Source of the DNA: Ruminococcus sp. UBA3286
GTDB taxonomy: Bacteria; Bacillota; Clostridia; Oscillospirales; Ruminococcaceae
Length of the DNA stretch: 15,061 bases
Assembly: GCA_002362135.1 (NCBI GenBank)
Contig: DETO01000101.1
Coordinates: 5,350-20,410, forward strand
Reading direction: 5' to 3'
The notes below the pieces were generated by a model, which was given only the letters and a program-made list of their open reading frames with translations, was not told where the DNA came from and ran no database searches. Shown here in pieces: positions 13,970 through 15,061 of this stretch (positions are counted from its first letter, which is position 1; the number at the start of each line of letters is the position of its first letter). Made by a program: the position numbers and the translations under genes.

Positions 13970-15001
13970 ATGGAATTACTGAAATCCGACTTTTATTATG
14001 ACCTGCCCGAAGAACTGATCGCCCAAACGCCGATCGAACCGCGCAACGCTTCAAGGATGATGTGTGTCGATCGTAAAACAGGCGCTGTCACTCACGACCA
14101 TTTCTATAATTTATGCGCTCATCTTAAAAAAGGTGACCTGCTTGTTATGAATGATTCAAGAGTAATTCCTGCTCGGCTTTACGGCGAAAAGATCGATAAC
14201 GGCACTTTTATCGAGTTTCTGCTTCTGGAACAGCATGGCGACAAAATCTGGGAGATCATCTGCCGCCCCGGTAAAAAAGCTAAGGTCGGAACGAAATTTT
14301 CATTCGGCGGCGGTCGTCTCATCGCAGAAGTTATGGAAGTAAAAGACGACGGCAACCGCATTGTTAAATTCGAATGCGACGGAAATTTTTTCACTGCGCT
14401 TGAGGACGTCGGTCAGATGCCTCTGCCGCCCTACATAAAGGAAAAACTCGAAAACAAGGAACGCTATCAGACGGTATATTCCAACGAACTCGGCTCTGCC
14501 GCCGCGCCTACGGCTGGACTGCACTTCACTCCGGAAATGCTTGACGAACTGCGAAATATTGGCGTAAAAACGGCGTTTGTCACTCTGCACGTCGGACTGG
14601 GAACATTCCGTCCGGTCAAGGAAGACAATGTTCTTGATCACAAAATGCATAGCGAACATTATCATCTGCCGAAAGAAACTGCCGATCTGATAAATTCCAC
14701 TAAAGCCGAAGGCGGACGCGTTATCGCCGTCGGAACTACCACCTGCCGTACTCTTGAAAGCGTCGCATCGTTTTTCGGCGATATTTCCGAGCGCGAAGGC
14801 TATACGGATATTTTCATTTATCCCGGATATGAATTCAAATGCATAGACGGTCTTATCACCAATTTTCACCTGCCCGAAAGCACGCTGATCATGCTTGTTT
14901 CCGCGTTTATGGGCTATGACAATACGATGAACGCTTATAAAACGGCTGTTGAGGAAAAATACCGCTTTTTCAGTTTCGGCGATTCCATGTGCATATTATG
15001 A
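13970..15001 (+). CDS. queA: S-adenosylmethionine:tRNA ribosyltransferase-isomerase
   Basis: Transfers and isomerises the ribose of S-adenosylmethionine onto 7-aminomethyl-7-deazaguanine in tRNA, giving epoxyqueuosine at the wobble position of GUN-anticodon tRNAs. 343 residues, normal length. Seen: NDSRVIPARLYG (61-72), a TAGLHFTPEML segment, HVGLGTFRPV, GTTTCRTLES and NFHLPESTLIMLVSAF near the C-terminus, all characteristic. AAGGAG (13957-13962) precedes ATG 13970. Divergent from the lysine operon. A TATAAT occurs at 13912-13917 and another at 13899-13904, but I see no matching -35 box. In many Firmicutes tgt follows queA; nothing of it is visible in the last 60 bases. Confidence 0.96.
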   Translation: MELLKSDFYYDLPEELIAQTPIEPRNASRMMCVDRKTGAVTHDHFYNLCAHLKKGDLLVMNDSRVIPARLYGEKIDNGTFIEFLLLEQHGDKIWEIICRPGKKAKVGTKFSFGGGRLIAEVMEVKDDGNRIVKFECDGNFFTALEDVGQMPLPPYIKEKLENKERYQTVYSNELGSAAAPTAGLHFTPEMLDELRNIGVKTAFVTLHVGLGTFRPVKEDNVLDHKMHSEHYHLPKETADLINSTKAEGGRVIAVGTTTCRTLESVASFFGDISEREGYTDIFIYPGYEFKCIDGLITNFHLPESTLIMLVSAFMGYDNTMNAYKTAVEEKYRFFSFGDSMCIL

Positions 15002-15061
15002 TTGAATTACATCTGTCACTTTTCAAATTACAAAAATCATCTTGGAAAAAAATTCTCCATA

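Overview
The window reads as chromosomal DNA from an anaerobic, low-to-mid GC Firmicute, most like the gut Clostridia around Ruminococcus/Oscillospiraceae. This is inferred from protein style, Firmicute-type Shine-Dalgarno sites (AAAGGA, AGGAGG), TTGACA/TATAAT-like promoters, an L-box (lysine riboswitch) leader and an oxygen-sensitive pyruvate formate-lyase. I see no rRNA, tRNA, CRISPR, phage or complete IS. One short TA-flanked MITE-like element is present.

Layout. Bases 2-1801 (+) hold an FtsH-type membrane AAA protease that probably begins just outside the window. 1903-2421 (+) is a small COG2426-type membrane protein, with its own promoter and a terminator shared with the convergent gene at 2470-4233 (-). 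That gene is a PAS-like/GGDEF protein whose signature is degraded to SGGGF. Its 5' leader is occupied by a 109-bp inverted-repeat element. 4488-5744 (+) is an AI-2E/PerM-family transporter. 5882-8407 (+) is a three-gene unit encoding a split pyruvate formate-lyase: a large subunit with the catalytic Cys-Cys pair but no glycyl radical domain, a 67-residue acidic Cys-containing protein, and a 79-residue protein that is the missing glycyl radical domain. No activating enzyme (pflA) lies in the window.

Bases 8478-13893 (-) are mostly a lysine/diaminopimelate operon: promoter, lysine riboswitch with terminator/antiterminator, asd, an unrecognised 200-aa gene, dapA, dapB, ddh (meso-DAP dehydrogenase) and a 92-aa membrane protein with a GGADGPT motif otherwise typical of Na+-pumping decarboxylase beta subunits. 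A strong hairpin ends this operon and also buries the ribosome binding site of the next gene, a ferritin-like DUF2383-type helical bundle. queA (13970-15001, +) is divergent from the operon.

How the genes work together. Asd, DapA, DapB and Ddh form a short route from aspartyl phosphate to meso-DAP, with Ddh replacing the acylated-intermediate branch, and the riboswitch shuts the unit when lysine is plentiful. The PFL unit makes acetyl-CoA and formate from pyruvate and needs two polypeptides to build one radical enzyme. The most notable items are the split PFL with its middle protein, the element sitting at the predicted start of the GGDEF transcript, the terminator that overlaps a ribosome binding site, and the two extra genes carried by the lysine operon.
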